Positions 25,772-35,946 are shown, counted from the first letter of the stretch. The stretch is 64,000 nt of DNA from Halothiobacillaceae bacterium (GCA_028696185.1 JAQVHL010000002.1:1-64000), one strand, 5' to 3'. Notes: generated from the letters alone by a model not told the origin. Made by a program: numbers and translations.

Positions 25772-27166
25772 TCACTTTTCGCCGTGGATGCCGAGCGCGC
25801 GCAGCTTGCGGTAGAGATTGGTGCGTTCCATGCCGGTGCGGCGCGCCAGTTCGGTCATGCTGCCATCGCAGGCCTTGAGTTGGGCTTCGAGGTAACGGCG
25901 TTCGAATTCGTCGCGGGCCTCGCGCAGGGGCTGTTCCAGGTTCAGGGGTACGATCTCGCCCTCAAAGCCCGGCGTGGGGTGGATGGCCGGTGCGCTGGCG
26001 GCTTCGCGTCCGGCGCCCAGGGCCAGCTGCACCTCGTGCTCGTCGATGCTCTCGCCCTGCCCGAGGATCAAAAGGCGCTGTACGAGGTTTTTCAGTTCGC
26101 GCACATTGCCCGGCCAGGTGTAACCGCGCAGCAGATTGCGCGCACCGATGGTCAGCTGGCGCTTGGGCAGGTTTTCAATCTTGTGGGCGTGGTCCAGGTA
26201 GTGGTCCAGCAGCAGCGGGATGTCTTCGGGATGGTCGCGCAAGGGCGCGATGCGCACCGGCACCACCGAGAGGTGATAGAACAGATCCTCGCGGAAGCGT
26301 CCGGCGCGCACTTCGGCTTCCAGATCCTTGCGTGTGGCGGCGATGACGCGCACATCCACCTGCACCGGCTCGCTGCCGCCGACGCGCAGCAGGGACTGGC
26401 TTTCCAGCGCGGAAAGCAGCTGCATCTGCGTCTGAGCGTCCATGTCGGCGGCTTCGGAAATGAACAGGGTGCCGCCGTTGGCCTGTTCGAGCAGGCCGTA
26501 GCGGATGCGTCCCTCCTGCTCGCTGCCGAACAGCTCCACGGCTGCATTCTGGCGCGCGGAAACACCACTGCCCCCCACATCGACGAAGGGGAAATGCCGA
26601 CGGGCGCTGTGCAGGTGAATGTGACGGGCCAGGGTCTGCTTGCCGGTACCGGGTTCGCCCATGATGAGTACCCAGGCATCGTGACCGGCGAGCCGTCGGG
26701 CCTGTTCGCGCAGCCCCTGCATGAAGGGGCTGGTGCCGATCAGTTCGGCCGAATCGGGCGTCTTGCGTTTTAAGCCTTCGTTTTCACGCTTGAGGCGCTG
26801 GTTTTCCAGCGCGTGCTCCACGCTCAAGAGCAGCTTGTCCAGCGAGATGGGTTTTTCGATGAAGTCGTAGGCACCCAGCCGGGTCGCCTCGACGGCGGTT
26901 TCCACCGTGCCATGCCCCGACATCATGATGATCGGACAACCGATGCTTCCGGCTTCGTGCCAGCGGCGCAGCAGGGAGATGCCGTCCATGTCCGGCAGCC
27001 AGATGTCGAGCAGGATGAGGTCGGGGCAGCGCAGGTGCAATGCCGCCTGGGCCTGCGTCGCATCGGCAGCGGCCGCGACGGTGTAGCCCTCGTCTTCGAG
27101 GATTTCGCTCACCAGGGCGCGAATGTCCGGTTCGTCATCCACGACCAGGATGTGTCCGATGCTCAT
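25772..27166 (-). CDS. ntrX: NtrX-like response regulator with degenerate AAA+ sigma54 motifs
   Basis: 464 residues. The receiver domain is intact (VVDDE, phosphorylated D54, K105). The AAA+ domain has a Walker A (GEPGTGKQ, 170-177). The region where GAFTGA should be reads [11 protein letters not shown] (214-224) and the Walker B region reads LFISEAADM instead of the usual LFLDEIGDM. The sensor/arginine region is largely kept ([21 protein letters not shown]). A Fis-type helix-turn-helix closes the protein ([20 protein letters not shown]). It probably binds DNA under NtrY control but may not activate sigma54 polymerase. The ATG overlaps the ntrY stop. Confidence 0.9.
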   Translation of the reverse strand: MSIGHILVVDDEPDIRALVSEILEDEGYTVAAAADATQAQAALHLRCPDLILLDIWLPDMDGISLLRRWHEAGSIGCPIIMMSGHGTVETAVEATRLGAYDFIEKPISLDKLLLSVEHALENQRLKRENEGLKRKTPDSAELIGTSPFMQGLREQARRLAGHDAWVLIMGEPGTGKQTLARHIHLHSARRHFPFVDVGGSGVSARQNAAVELFGSEQEGRIRYGLLEQANGGTLFISEAADMDAQTQMQLLSALESQSLLRVGGSEPVQVDVRVIAATRKDLEAEVRAGRFREDLFYHLSVVPVRIAPLRDHPEDIPLLLDHYLDHAHKIENLPKRQLTIGARNLLRGYTWPGNVRELKNLVQRLLILGQGESIDEHEVQLALGAGREAASAPAIHPTPGFEGEIVPLNLEQPLREARDEFERRYLEAQLKACDGSMTELARRTGMERTNLYRKLRALGIHGEK

Positions 27167-29592
27167 GCCTGCGTTTCCCGTGAACCCATGTCGTCTGCTC
27201 CCGCAGGGGGCTTGTCTTCCTTGCCGTCACCGCCTGTAGGGACGGTGTCTTGTGTGCCTGGACTGGCGACGGCACTGTGTCCTTCGCGTACCAGCAGGGG
27301 CAGGCGCACGGCCACGCGCGCTCCGCCACCTTCGGCATTATACGCATTCACCACGCCGCCATGCTCTTCGACGATTTTTTTCACGATGGCAAGGCCTAGT
27401 CCGGTGCCCTTGGGGCGGGTGGTGACGTAGGGGTCGAACAGGGTGTCGAGCAGTGCTTCGGGAAAGCCGGGGCCGTTGTCGCCCACCACGAGTTCAGCGT
27501 GTGGAATGTGCCCTTCCTGGCGCAGGCGGGTGCATACGGTAATGAGCGGTGCCGGGGCGCCGTCCTTCTCGGTGAGCGCTGCATTCTCGGTCAAGGCCTG
27601 CTGGGCGTTGCGCAGCAGATTGTGCAGAAGTTGGCGCAGGCGTCCTGCGTCGGCTTCGACCATCACCGGACAGTCGGCCAGACGCGGCTCGATGCGTACC
27701 GGGCCGCCCCGGTACAGGTCTGTCACATCGCGCGCCAGGGTGTTGAGATCCAGTGGCCCCAGCTGCATTTGCGGGGTGCGCGCGTATTCGGCGAACTCGT
27801 TCACCATGTGCTTCATCGCATCGACCTGCTGCACGATGGTATGGGTGGCGCGGTCGAGGATGGCGGCGGATTCCTCGGGCAGCTGATCCATCAGTCGGCG
27901 GCGCAGGCGTTCGGCGGAGAGTTGAATGGGGGTAAGGGGGTTCTTGATTTCATGGGCGAGGCGTCGCGCGACCTCGCTCCAGGCCGCGTCGCGCTGAGCC
28001 TGCAGCAGGGTGGTCACATCGTCGATCACCAGCACGAACCCCCCTTCGTCGGCCGCCTCCGCCGGGAGGGCGGCCGCACGGCACAGCAACAGGCGACGCC
28101 CGGTTTCGGTCATCAGGCGGACCTGTTGTTCCTGGCGATCGGCGGGGATGCTGCCGGGTTGGCTGAAGGCGTTTCCCAGGCCCGTGCACAGCGGTTCAAG
28201 GTGGGGGTGCTGGGCGCAGACTTCATCGAGTTTGTGGCCGATCAGGGCGCCCGGCGGCAGGGAGAGCATGCCGGCCACCGCGCCGTTGGCGCGGTTGATG
28301 ACGCCGCGGGGGTCCAGGGTGATGACGCCGGAGCTCAAGTGGTTAAGCACGGTTTCCAGGTAGTCGCGCTCCTGGTCGGCCAGCTCTTGCAAGCGGCGCA
28401 GCTCGCCGCTGGCGCGGGCGATACGCGCGGTCATGGTGTTGAACGAGCGAACGAGCTGCCCCAGGTCGTCCGCGCGGTCGACCGGCAGGCGCAGGTCGTA
28501 GTTGCCTTCGGCCACCGCACGGGTGCCGGCGGCGAGGTCGCGGATCGGGGCGAGCATGCGCCGGGCGGCGATGGAGGCCAGCCACACCGCTGTCAGTAGC
28601 GAGAGCAGCAGGGCCAGGGTCAGGGCCAGGGTGAAGGTCTGCTTTAGTGAGGCATGCAGGTAGAGCAGTTCGCGGTATTCGTTGAAGGCCGACTGCACGC
28701 TTTCCGCCAGCCGGTTGATGTCGGCGTTGACGGTGTAGAGGGCTTGCAGGACGCGGGCATCCTGCTCGCGCATGCCGCGACCGCCCAGCAGGCCGGGGTC
28801 GTCGTTGTGCAGCGCTTCGGTGACCGGGGTAACTACGCGGATGAACAAGCCGCCCTTGCCCAGTGGGTCCAGGCCGATGTAGTCCTTGCCCTGACGGACA
28901 TGGGCGAGGACAACTTCATCGGGGCGGTTGGGGATGATGGCGCGCTCGTCATCACTGGATGAGGCGAGAATCAGGTTGCGCGCGCCGAACACGGTCATTT
29001 CGCTGGCGGCGGTGGTGCGGCGCAGCTCGTCCAGCTCCAGTGCCAGCAGTTCACTGCTGGTGCTGCGCAGGGTGCGAGAGGCGCGGCGGGTGTCCTGCAG
29101 CGCATCGCGCATCTGGCCTTCCAGCGAGAGACGCGAGAGGGACAATGCATCGTTCAGCGCGTGTTCGATCTGCACGTCGAACCAGCTGTCGATGCCTCGC
29201 TGCACGAAGGTCAGCGAGAAATAGTAGACGATGCCCACCGGGACGGCGGACAGGCCGATAAAGGTAACGATCAGGCGCGAGGTGAGCCGCGCACCCGGCT
29301 GCCCCCGGCGGTGCTGGCGGACCAGCGAGACGATATGGGCGAGAACCACACCGGCGAGGAACAGGATGCCAGCGGCGGCGCCAATGAGCAGCCACAGGTA
29401 GATGGACTCGAAGCGTGTCTGGTTGTGGATGGCGTCCGAGAGCATGTACATCAGCGCGAGCAGGCTCAGCACCACCGCCAGGCTGATCGGCGGGATGAGC
29501 GGGCGGACGATGCGCCGGTAAAAGCGTTCGGCACGTGGCAGGAACGCGCTGGGGCGGGAGGCAGTCACCTTGCGCGGGGCGGGGCGCTCCAT
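27163..29592 (-). CDS. ntrY: NtrY-like membrane sensor histidine kinase
   Basis: 809 residues. Three hydrophobic segments near the N-terminus and a fourth near residue 330 frame an extracytoplasmic region. A HAMP (about 345-395), a PAS (about 410-510), the HisKA box EVARRLAHEIKNPLTPI with its phospho-acceptor His, and a HATPase with NLLRNAQQAL, DNGPGFP and GTGLGLAIVKKIVEEHGG follow. It pairs with NtrX, known to respond to nitrogen or redox signals in some Proteobacteria. The C-terminal 40 residues are a disordered-looking tail. Confidence 0.92.
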   Translation of the reverse strand: MERPAPRKVTASRPSAFLPRAERFYRRIVRPLIPPISLAVVLSLLALMYMLSDAIHNQTRFESIYLWLLIGAAAGILFLAGVVLAHIVSLVRQHRRGQPGARLTSRLIVTFIGLSAVPVGIVYYFSLTFVQRGIDSWFDVQIEHALNDALSLSRLSLEGQMRDALQDTRRASRTLRSTSSELLALELDELRRTTAASEMTVFGARNLILASSSDDERAIIPNRPDEVVLAHVRQGKDYIGLDPLGKGGLFIRVVTPVTEALHNDDPGLLGGRGMREQDARVLQALYTVNADINRLAESVQSAFNEYRELLYLHASLKQTFTLALTLALLLSLLTAVWLASIAARRMLAPIRDLAAGTRAVAEGNYDLRLPVDRADDLGQLVRSFNTMTARIARASGELRRLQELADQERDYLETVLNHLSSGVITLDPRGVINRANGAVAGMLSLPPGALIGHKLDEVCAQHPHLEPLCTGLGNAFSQPGSIPADRQEQQVRLMTETGRRLLLCRAAALPAEAADEGGFVLVIDDVTTLLQAQRDAAWSEVARRLAHEIKNPLTPIQLSAERLRRRLMDQLPEESAAILDRATHTIVQQVDAMKHMVNEFAEYARTPQMQLGPLDLNTLARDVTDLYRGGPVRIEPRLADCPVMVEADAGRLRQLLHNLLRNAQQALTENAALTEKDGAPAPLITVCTRLRQEGHIPHAELVVGDNGPGFPEALLDTLFDPYVTTRPKGTGLGLAIVKKIVEEHGGVVNAYNAEGGGARVAVRLPLLVREGHSAVASPGTQDTVPTGGDGKEDKPPAGADDMGSRETQA

Positions 29593-29601
29593 GGGGCTTC
29601 C

Positions 29602-30147
29602 TCAGGGCGACCAGAGGTACCAGTCGCTGGCCAGATGCCAGTCGGACTGGAGGTAAGCGGGCACGCGCAGCGGCAGGGGCAACACGTCCAGGCGCAGGCG
29701 CAGGCGGGTGCGGCCCAGGTAGTGGCGTCCGCTCGGCACCCGTTCGGCAGGCAGCAGGGGCCAGGCGCGTATGCGCCCCAGTGCGTCCAGGGCGCTGTCC
29801 AGGCTGGCGTGGGTGTCGGTGATCTGCCCCTCGCTGTCCTCTATCAGGTATTTCTCGCTCAGCGCGTGGTATTCCAGGCGCAGTTGCCGGCTGGCGCTGA
29901 ACAGCTCGCGCGTCCACATCCAGTCGCGCAGCTCGGAGAGCTCGGTTTCGGCGACGAAGATCAGCGGCAAACCGTTTTTGAGCGCTTCCTCATGCACCGG
30001 ATTGAGGGTGATGGTGAAGCTTGCATCCTGGTAGAGCTGGCCTTCGCGCACCTCGATATGCACCTGCCGCACGAGGATGTCGGCCTGGCCCAGCAGCGGC
30101 AGACCCAGCAGGCACAGTGTGCCGAAGGCCAGCATCAGGCGCTTCAT
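29602..30147 (-). CDS. DUF4390 secreted protein
   Basis: 181 residues. A signal peptide (KRLMLAFGTLCLLGLPLLGQA) precedes ILVRQVHIEVREGQLYQDASFTI, a beta-rich domain ending in RVPAYLQSDWHLASDWYLWSP, the pattern of DUF4390. The family is regularly found between rsmB and ntrY, as here, and its function is unknown. It may act near the sensor domain of NtrY. The ATG overlaps the rsmB stop by ATGA. Confidence 0.85.
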   Translation of the reverse strand: MKRLMLAFGTLCLLGLPLLGQADILVRQVHIEVREGQLYQDASFTITLNPVHEEALKNGLPLIFVAETELSELRDWMWTRELFSASRQLRLEYHALSEKYLIEDSEGQITDTHASLDSALDALGRIRAWPLLPAERVPSGRHYLGRTRLRLRLDVLPLPLRVPAYLQSDWHLASDWYLWSP

Positions 30148-31511
30148 GCCGGTTTCTCCAGCAGAGCGTAGTAAAAGCCGTCCATGCCGTCCTCGCCGGT
30201 GAGTATCTGGCGGCCCTGAGGGCGGGCCTGCCCCCAGCCTTCGGGCAGGCGGATTTCATGGGCGTCCGGGTGACGCCGGAGAAAAGCGTCGATCTGCAGC
30301 TCGTTCTCCACCCGCAGGATCGAGCAGGTGGCGTAGAGCAGACGCCCGCCTGGCGCGAGCAGGGGCCAGAGCGCGTCGAGCAGTTCGGCCTGACGCGCGG
30401 TCAGCGGATCGATGTCCTCGGGGCGGCGCAGGCGTGCAATGTCCGGGTGCCGGCGGATCACGCCGGTGGCGGAGCAGGGCGCGTCCAGCAGGATGCGTTC
30501 GAAGGGGCGGCCATCCCACCATTCGTCCGGACGTGCGGCATCGGCAGCGCGCACCACGGCAGACAGGCCGGCGCGCTCCAGGTTTTCATGTACCCGCCCC
30601 AGGCGCGTGGCGTCGATGTCCAGCGCGAGCATGTCGAGCTGCGGCGCGCGTTCGAGCAGGGCCAGCGTCTTGCCGCCCGGTGCGGCGCAGGCATCCAGGA
30701 CACGCTGCCGGTCACCGGCATCAAGCAGCGAGGCGCAAAGCTGCGCGGCGGCATCCTGCACGGAAACCTCACCTTCGGTGAAGCCGGGCAGGCGGCGCAC
30801 GTCGCAGGGGGTTTCCAGCGTCACCGCGCTGTTGACCACGGGGTGGGGTAGGGCGGGGATCCCGGCCTCGTGCGCGCGCCTGAGCCATTCGTCACGTGTC
30901 GTGCGGGCAAGGTTGATGCGCAGGGTCATGGGCGGGCGGGCCAGGCTGGCGGTGGTCAGCGCTGACATCTGCTCCGGCCAGTCGGCGCGCAGACGGTTCA
31001 GCAGCCAGCCCGGCAGGCCCAGGCGCACGGCTTCCGGGGCGTCCGCGAGCGCGGTTTCGAGCGCCTCGCGCTGACGCAGGAAGCCGCGCAGCACGGCGTT
31101 GAGCAGGCCGGCGGCCCAGTCCTTGCCAAGCTGGCGGGCGGCGTTCACCGTTTCGTTGACGGCGGCATGGGTGGGAATGGCCAGGCGCCAGAGCTGGTAG
31201 AGCCCCACTTGCAGCAGGGCGTGGATGTCGCGGTCGCGCTCGCGCAGGGGTTGGCTGAGCAGGCGGTCGGCGAGGAAGTCCAGGCGCGGGGCTTCGCGCA
31301 GCACGCCGTAGGCGATTTCCTGGATGCGGCCGCGGTCGGCATCGTTGCTGCGCGCCAGACGCTCGGGCAGCGCGGTGGACAGCGATTCGCCCTGATCGAC
31401 CCGATGCACGATGAGGGCGGCGCTGGCCTGGGCGTTGAGCGGTCCCGGCCCCTTGCCGGGGGAATGCCTGCGTTGCGCGGCTTTTGCGCGGTTCGGGGGC
31501 CGGCCGTTCAC
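30144..31511 (-). CDS. rsmB: 16S rRNA (cytosine967-C5)-methyltransferase RsmB
   Basis: 455 residues from a GTG at 31511 that overlaps the fmt stop (GTGA). An N-terminal NusB-like domain (to about residue 150) is followed by the methyltransferase core: SAM motif VLDACAAPGGKTLALLE, catalytic DAPCSATGVIRRHPDI with the release cysteine, and YATCSI with the nucleophile. A longer frame upstream to 31715 is antisense to fmt and not protein-like, so GTG is preferred. Confidence 0.92.
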   Translation of the reverse strand: MNGRPPNRAKAAQRRHSPGKGPGPLNAQASAALIVHRVDQGESLSTALPERLARSNDADRGRIQEIAYGVLREAPRLDFLADRLLSQPLRERDRDIHALLQVGLYQLWRLAIPTHAAVNETVNAARQLGKDWAAGLLNAVLRGFLRQREALETALADAPEAVRLGLPGWLLNRLRADWPEQMSALTTASLARPPMTLRINLARTTRDEWLRRAHEAGIPALPHPVVNSAVTLETPCDVRRLPGFTEGEVSVQDAAAQLCASLLDAGDRQRVLDACAAPGGKTLALLERAPQLDMLALDIDATRLGRVHENLERAGLSAVVRAADAARPDEWWDGRPFERILLDAPCSATGVIRRHPDIARLRRPEDIDPLTARQAELLDALWPLLAPGGRLLYATCSILRVENELQIDAFLRRHPDAHEIRLPEGWGQARPQGRQILTGEDGMDGFYYALLEKPA

Positions 31512-32515
31512 GCCAAGCCCCCAAGCACCCGTCCGCAGAGGGTGTGGGCGTTGAGGAAAGCCGCCGCATCCAGCGGCTTTCCTCCCGGTAGCTGCACGCG
31601 GGTCAGGCGCAACACGCCGTCGCCGGTTGCCACGTCGATGCCCTCGCGCCCGGTAGCGATCACCGTGCCGGGCGTCGCGTGCGTGGTCTGTCCCGGCAGC
31701 GCGTGGGCTTCCCACAGGCGCAGAATCTCGCCATCGAGCAGGGTCTGGGCCACCGGCCAGGGGTTGAAGGCGCGGACGCGGCGTGCCAGCAAATCTGCCG
31801 GGGTCTGCCAGTCGATGCGCGCTTCGGCCTTGTTCAGCTTGGCTGCGTAGACGGCGGCCGCGTTGTCCTGCTTCTTGCCCTGCAGGCGACCGGCCAGCAG
31901 GGCGGGCAGGGCTTCCATCAGGGTCTGGGCGCCGAGGTGGGCCAGCCGGTCGTGCAGGCGGCCCGCCGTGTCGTCCTGCGCAATGGGGCAGGCGCGCTTG
32001 AGCAGCATGTCGCCGGTGTCCAGCCCTTCGTCCATCTGCATGAGGGTGATGCCGGTTTCGTGGTCGCCGGCTTCGATGGCGCGCTGGATCGGCGCCGCAC
32101 CGCGCCAGCGCGGGAGCAGCGAGGCATGCAGGTTCACGCAGCCCAGGCGGGGCAGGGCGAGAATCTCGCGCGGCAGGATCAGGCCATAGGCGGCGACCAC
32201 CATGAGGTCCGGATCGAGGGCGGCCAGTTCGGCGCGGGCCGCTTCGTCGCGCAGGCTGAGGGGCTGGCGGACGGTAAGCCCCAGCTCCAGCGCGCGTTGC
32301 TTGACGGGACTGGCGCTCAGCTTCTGTCCGCGTCCGGCCGGGCGGTCCGGCTGGGTGTAGACGGCGATGATCTCGTGCCCGGCCGCCGCCAGTGCCTCCA
32401 GGGGCGGGACGGCGAATTCGGGCGTGCCGGCGTAGACGATGCGTCCCCGCCGGTCAACGGGGTATGTCGGGGTCGCAGCGCTCGGGGCGTCTTGCGCTTC
32501 ATCCTGCTCGCTCAT
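31508..32515 (-). CDS. fmt: Methionyl-tRNA formyltransferase
   Basis: 335 residues. The N-terminal formyl-THF domain has VYAGTPEFAVPPL, VVAAYGLILP and the catalytic HASLLPRWRGAAPIQRAI. The C-terminal OB-like tRNA-binding domain covers the last 110 residues. It formylates initiator Met-tRNA; the peptide deformylase gene lies directly upstream. The short N-terminal extension (about 20 residues before the family start) is unusual and may mean a start slightly downstream. Confidence 0.94.
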   Translation of the reverse strand: MSEQDEAQDAPSAATPTYPVDRRGRIVYAGTPEFAVPPLEALAAAGHEIIAVYTQPDRPAGRGQKLSASPVKQRALELGLTVRQPLSLRDEAARAELAALDPDLMVVAAYGLILPREILALPRLGCVNLHASLLPRWRGAAPIQRAIEAGDHETGITLMQMDEGLDTGDMLLKRACPIAQDDTAGRLHDRLAHLGAQTLMEALPALLAGRLQGKKQDNAAAVYAAKLNKAEARIDWQTPADLLARRVRAFNPWPVAQTLLDGEILRLWEAHALPGQTTHATPGTVIATGREGIDVATGDGVLRLTRVQLPGGKPLDAAAFLNAHTLCGRVLGGLA

Positions 32516-32537
32516 TTGTCGGCGTTTCCTTCGGGGG

Positions 32538-33041
32538 TCAGCCACGCTGCTTGAGCGCTTTTTCCAGCTTCTTGCGGATACGCTGGCGTTTGAGGGGGGA
32601 GAGGTAATCGATGAACAGCTTGCCGTTGAGGTGGTCGGTCTCATGCTGGATGCACACCGCGAGCAGGCCGTCGGTATCCAGCTCGAAGGTCTCGCCGTCG
32701 AGGTTCATCGCCCGCAGGCGCACCCGCTCGGGGCGTGCAACGCGATCCTGCACGCCGGGTATCGACAGGCAGCCTTCTTCCATTTCCTCGACGCCGCTGG
32801 TTTCCAGGATTTCTGGATTGATGAAAACACGCGGGTCGGTTTTGTCTTCCGAGCAGTCGGTGACGAACAGGCGGACATGGGCGTTCACCTGGGTGGCGGC
32901 AAGGCCGATGCCGGGGGCGGCGTACATGGTTTCAAGCATGTCGGCCGCCAGTTGGCGAATCTGCAACGTGACCTCGCTGACAGGACGGGCTACGATGCGC
33001 AGACGCTCATCGGGGTAGTGAAGTATGTCGAGAATGGCCAT
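32538..33041 (-). CDS. def: Peptide deformylase
   Basis: 167 residues, the usual length. The three deformylase motifs are intact: GIGLAATQV (44-52), EGCLSIPG with metal ligand C91, and QHETDHLNG with metal ligands H133 and H137 and catalytic E134. It removes the N-formyl group from new proteins. It appears to be the first gene of the minus-strand operon and is divergent from the LysM gene across a 99-bp spacer. Confidence 0.95.
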   Translation of the reverse strand: MAILDILHYPDERLRIVARPVSEVTLQIRQLAADMLETMYAAPGIGLAATQVNAHVRLFVTDCSEDKTDPRVFINPEILETSGVEEMEEGCLSIPGVQDRVARPERVRLRAMNLDGETFELDTDGLLAVCIQHETDHLNGKLFIDYLSPLKRQRIRKKLEKALKQRG

Positions 33042-33140
33042 GGGGCGGTGTTTCGCATCTAAAGGTGCATCGCGTTTGCGGTCATTCTATGATAAACCAA
33101 TGGGGGTTGTCCCCGCCGTGGCCAAGGATGTAACCGAATC

Positions 33141-34262
33141 ATGATGCTTTCCAATGGAACTTTCCGCCCGTTTTCCACACTGACCGCCTGCGCGCTGGTG
33201 CTGGGTCTGACTGCTTGCGCCAATACCGGCGAAAAGCCGGACGAGGCTGCAGCCGCGCCGGCTGAGGCTGTGGCGACGCCGCTGGAGGCGCCCGCGCCCC
33301 TGTCGGTGGATACCGACAAGCACCTCAAGACGCCGCATGCGCAGGACTATGTCGTCAAGCCGGGGGACACCTTGTGGGACATCGCGCGCCATTTCCTCAA
33401 GGAACCGTGGGCATGGCCGGAAATCTGGTACAACAACCCGCAGATCAAGAACCCGCACCTGATCTATCCGGGGGATGTCATCGCCATTGTCACGGTCGAT
33501 GGCAAGTCGCGCCTGACCGTGAAGCTCTCCCCGCGCATGCGGGTCTCGCCGCTGCCGCCGCCGGTCATCACCATGCCCATCGACAAGTTGCGTCCGTTCT
33601 TTGCCTACAACCGGGTTATGGATGAGGCGCAGATCGAGGCGCTGCCGTACATCGTCGACAGTCGTGACGGGCGCCTGGTGATCGGTGAAGGTGACACGGT
33701 CTATGCGCGCCCGATGAAGGACGCGGAAAAAGTGCCCTACACCAGCGTGCGCAAGGGCGCGCGGCTGACGGATCCGGAAACCGGTGAGCTGCTTGGCTAT
33801 GACATGATCCATACCGGCGATGCGCAGCTGGTCCGCGCCGGCGACCCCGCCACCCTGTTCCTGACCGACACACGGCGTGAGGTCATGCGCGGTGATCGCA
33901 TCAGTCCCAAGCCGGCCGATCCCTTCGTGCACGACATCCAGCCGAGCCTGCCGCGTCAGGTGGTGCATGGCTACGTCATCCAGCTGCATGATGCGCTGAC
34001 CCAGGTCGGCCGTGATCAGGTAGTCGTGATCAACCGCGGCAAGCGTGAATCGCTGCGTCCTGGCGATCTGCTGGAAATCGTGCAGACCGGCGCGACCGTA
34101 ACCGATACGGTGGCCCCCGACCGGCCCAAGGTCAAGCTGCCGGATAACGCGATCGGCACCCTGCTGGTATTCCTGACCTATGAGCGGGTCAGCTACGGTT
34201 TGATCATAGAAACCGAGCGCTCGGTCAAGGTCGGCGATCAGGTCCGCACCCCGCAGCCTTGA
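33141..34262 (+). CDS. LysM-domain lipoprotein
   Basis: 373 residues. A lipobox LTAC (23-26) after a hydrophobic signal suggests lipidation at C26, followed by a Pro/Ala-rich linker. The LysM domain (about 71-115) has YVVKPGDTLWDIARHFL and WPEIWYNNPQIKNPHLIYPGDVI, a peptidoglycan-binding fold. The remaining 250 residues are beta-rich and match the uncharacterised LysM proteins often found before dprA. It is probably anchored in the envelope and attached to the cell wall. Confidence 0.86.
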   Translation: MMLSNGTFRPFSTLTACALVLGLTACANTGEKPDEAAAAPAEAVATPLEAPAPLSVDTDKHLKTPHAQDYVVKPGDTLWDIARHFLKEPWAWPEIWYNNPQIKNPHLIYPGDVIAIVTVDGKSRLTVKLSPRMRVSPLPPPVITMPIDKLRPFFAYNRVMDEAQIEALPYIVDSRDGRLVIGEGDTVYARPMKDAEKVPYTSVRKGARLTDPETGELLGYDMIHTGDAQLVRAGDPATLFLTDTRREVMRGDRISPKPADPFVHDIQPSLPRQVVHGYVIQLHDALTQVGRDQVVVINRGKRESLRPGDLLEIVQTGATVTDTVAPDRPKVKLPDNAIGTLLVFLTYERVSYGLIIETERSVKVGDQVRTPQP

Positions 34263-34264
34263 GT

Positions 34265-35434
34265 ATGGTGCAACCCGCTTCGGCGCAGTCCGCGCCGGGC
34301 GCCGGGGAGCTCCACGATTGGCTCGCCCTGTTGCTGGCCCCCGGTGTGGGGCCGCATCGGCTTTCCGCATTGCTGGCCGTGCATCCCGAACCGGCGTCGG
34401 CGCGGCAGGCGCCGGATTCCCTCCTGCGTGAGCTGCGTTTTCCTTCGTTGGCGATTCGCGCCCTGCGCGAGCCGGAGGCTGCCCGCCTGGATGCGGCCCT
34501 GGCCTGGCTCGATGTGCCGGGCCATGCCCTGCTGACGCGCGACGATTCCCGCTATCCTCCCGCCTTGCGCGATCTGCCCGACGCGCCTGTCGCCCTGTTC
34601 GTCAGTGGAGAGCCCGCGCGGCTGCGCGAGCCCCTGATTGGCGTGGTCGGCAGCCGGCATCCCACCCCCGGTGGTATCGATAATGCCCTGGCCTTTTCCC
34701 GCCATCTGGCGGGTCTGGGGCTGGGCATTGTCAGCGGTCTGGCCCAGGGAGTGGACGCCGCGGCTCACGAAGGTGCCTTGCGTGCGGCAGGGCTTACGAT
34801 TGCCGTGCTGGGGACCGGTCCGGACATCGTGTATCCTGCCGCGAATCGCGCGTTGGCCGGGCGTCTGCTCGATGCCGGCGGTCTGCTGGTCAGCGAGTTC
34901 GCGCCGGGTACGCCACCACGGCGAGAGCAGTTTCCACGCCGTAACCGCATCATCAGCGGTCTGGCGCTGGGTGTGCTGGTCGTCGAAGCCTCCGTGCAGA
35001 GCGGTTCGCTCATCACGGCTCGCCTGGCCCTGGAGCAGGGGCGCGAGGTGTTCGCTATCCCGGGTTCGATCCACAATCCCCTCGCACGGGGCTGTCACGC
35101 CCTGATCCGCCAGGGGGCCAAGCTGGTTGAGTCCGCGCAGGATGTGCTGGAAGAACTGGCGCCGCAGCTGAATGTCCATCCGGCTTTGGCGGGCGGCGAG
35201 CGGCCGGTGTCCGCCCCCTGCCACGAAGCGCCGGACGTACCCGATCCAGACTACCAAAACCTGCTCAACGCCATGGGACATGATCCGGTGGACATCGATA
35301 CACTCATTGAGCGTAGCGGATTGACCGCCGAAGTGGTTTCCTCCATGCTGCTAATAATGGAGCTGGATGGCCGGGTCCACGCCCTGCCGGGTGGCCGTGT
35401 CGCGCTGCGCTCTTACACAGAAATCCGTCCCTAG
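34265..35434 (+). CDS. dprA: DNA processing protein DprA
   Basis: 389 residues. An N-terminal SAM-like domain is followed by the Rossmann core with VVGSRHPTPGG, SGLAQGVDAAAHEGAL, YPAANRALAG, EFAPGTPPRREQFPRRNRII and SGSLITARLALEQGR. A C-terminal winged-helix part (LNAMGHDPVDIDTLIERSG) is present. DprA loads RecA on incoming single-stranded DNA during transformation. The ATG at 34265 is preferred; an in-frame TTG at 34259 would overlap the LysM stop. No clear ribosome site is seen before either. Confidence 0.92.
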   Translation: MVQPASAQSAPGAGELHDWLALLLAPGVGPHRLSALLAVHPEPASARQAPDSLLRELRFPSLAIRALREPEAARLDAALAWLDVPGHALLTRDDSRYPPALRDLPDAPVALFVSGEPARLREPLIGVVGSRHPTPGGIDNALAFSRHLAGLGLGIVSGLAQGVDAAAHEGALRAAGLTIAVLGTGPDIVYPAANRALAGRLLDAGGLLVSEFAPGTPPRREQFPRRNRIISGLALGVLVVEASVQSGSLITARLALEQGREVFAIPGSIHNPLARGCHALIRQGAKLVESAQDVLEELAPQLNVHPALAGGERPVSAPCHEAPDVPDPDYQNLLNAMGHDPVDIDTLIERSGLTAEVVSSMLLIMELDGRVHALPGGRVALRSYTEIRP

Positions 35435-35447
35435 CCTGAAACCTCGC

Positions 35448-35930
35448 ATGAAAGAAAACGTCCTCGATCTTCTGATGTATCTTTTCGAGAACTACATGGA
35501 AGATGAGCCCGGCCTGCCCGTAGGTGGCGAGCGCGAATCCCTGCAGATGTCGCTGCTGGAGGCTGGGTACAGCCCGCACGAGATCGACAAGGCCTTCGAC
35601 TGGCTCGATGCCCTGGGGCACGCGGGTCAGCTTGGGCGCATGGCGCTCAATCCCTCGCAGAGCATCCGCCTCTACACCGAGGAGGAAATGGGGCGCCTGG
35701 ATGTCGAATGCCGGGGTTTCCTGCTGCAGCTGGAGGACATCGGCGTGGTTTCGGCGCGTACCCGCGAGTTGGTCATCGACCGGGTCATGGCGCTGGAAGA
35801 AGAGGACATGGACGTAGAGCGCCTGAAGTGGGTCATCCTGCTGGTGCTCTCCAGTCAGCCGGGGGAGGAAGCCGCCTTCGCCTGGATGGAAGACCTGGTA
35901 TTCCAGAATTTTGTCGGCTATCTCCACTGA
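35448..35930 (+). CDS. smg: Smg-family protein (DUF494)
   Basis: 160 residues. The family pattern MKENVLDLLMYLFENY, then GYSPHEIDKAFDWLD and the C-terminal ALEEEDMDVERLKWVILLVL is clear. Smg lies beside dprA in many Gammaproteobacteria, as here, and its function is unknown. The start at 35448 is the first codon of the conserved N-terminus. It is 13 bp after dprA and 16 bp before topA. Confidence 0.92.
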   Translation: MKENVLDLLMYLFENYMEDEPGLPVGGERESLQMSLLEAGYSPHEIDKAFDWLDALGHAGQLGRMALNPSQSIRLYTEEEMGRLDVECRGFLLQLEDIGVVSARTRELVIDRVMALEEEDMDVERLKWVILLVLSSQPGEEAAFAWMEDLVFQNFVGYLH

Positions 35931-35946
35931 ACGAATCGGATCATTC

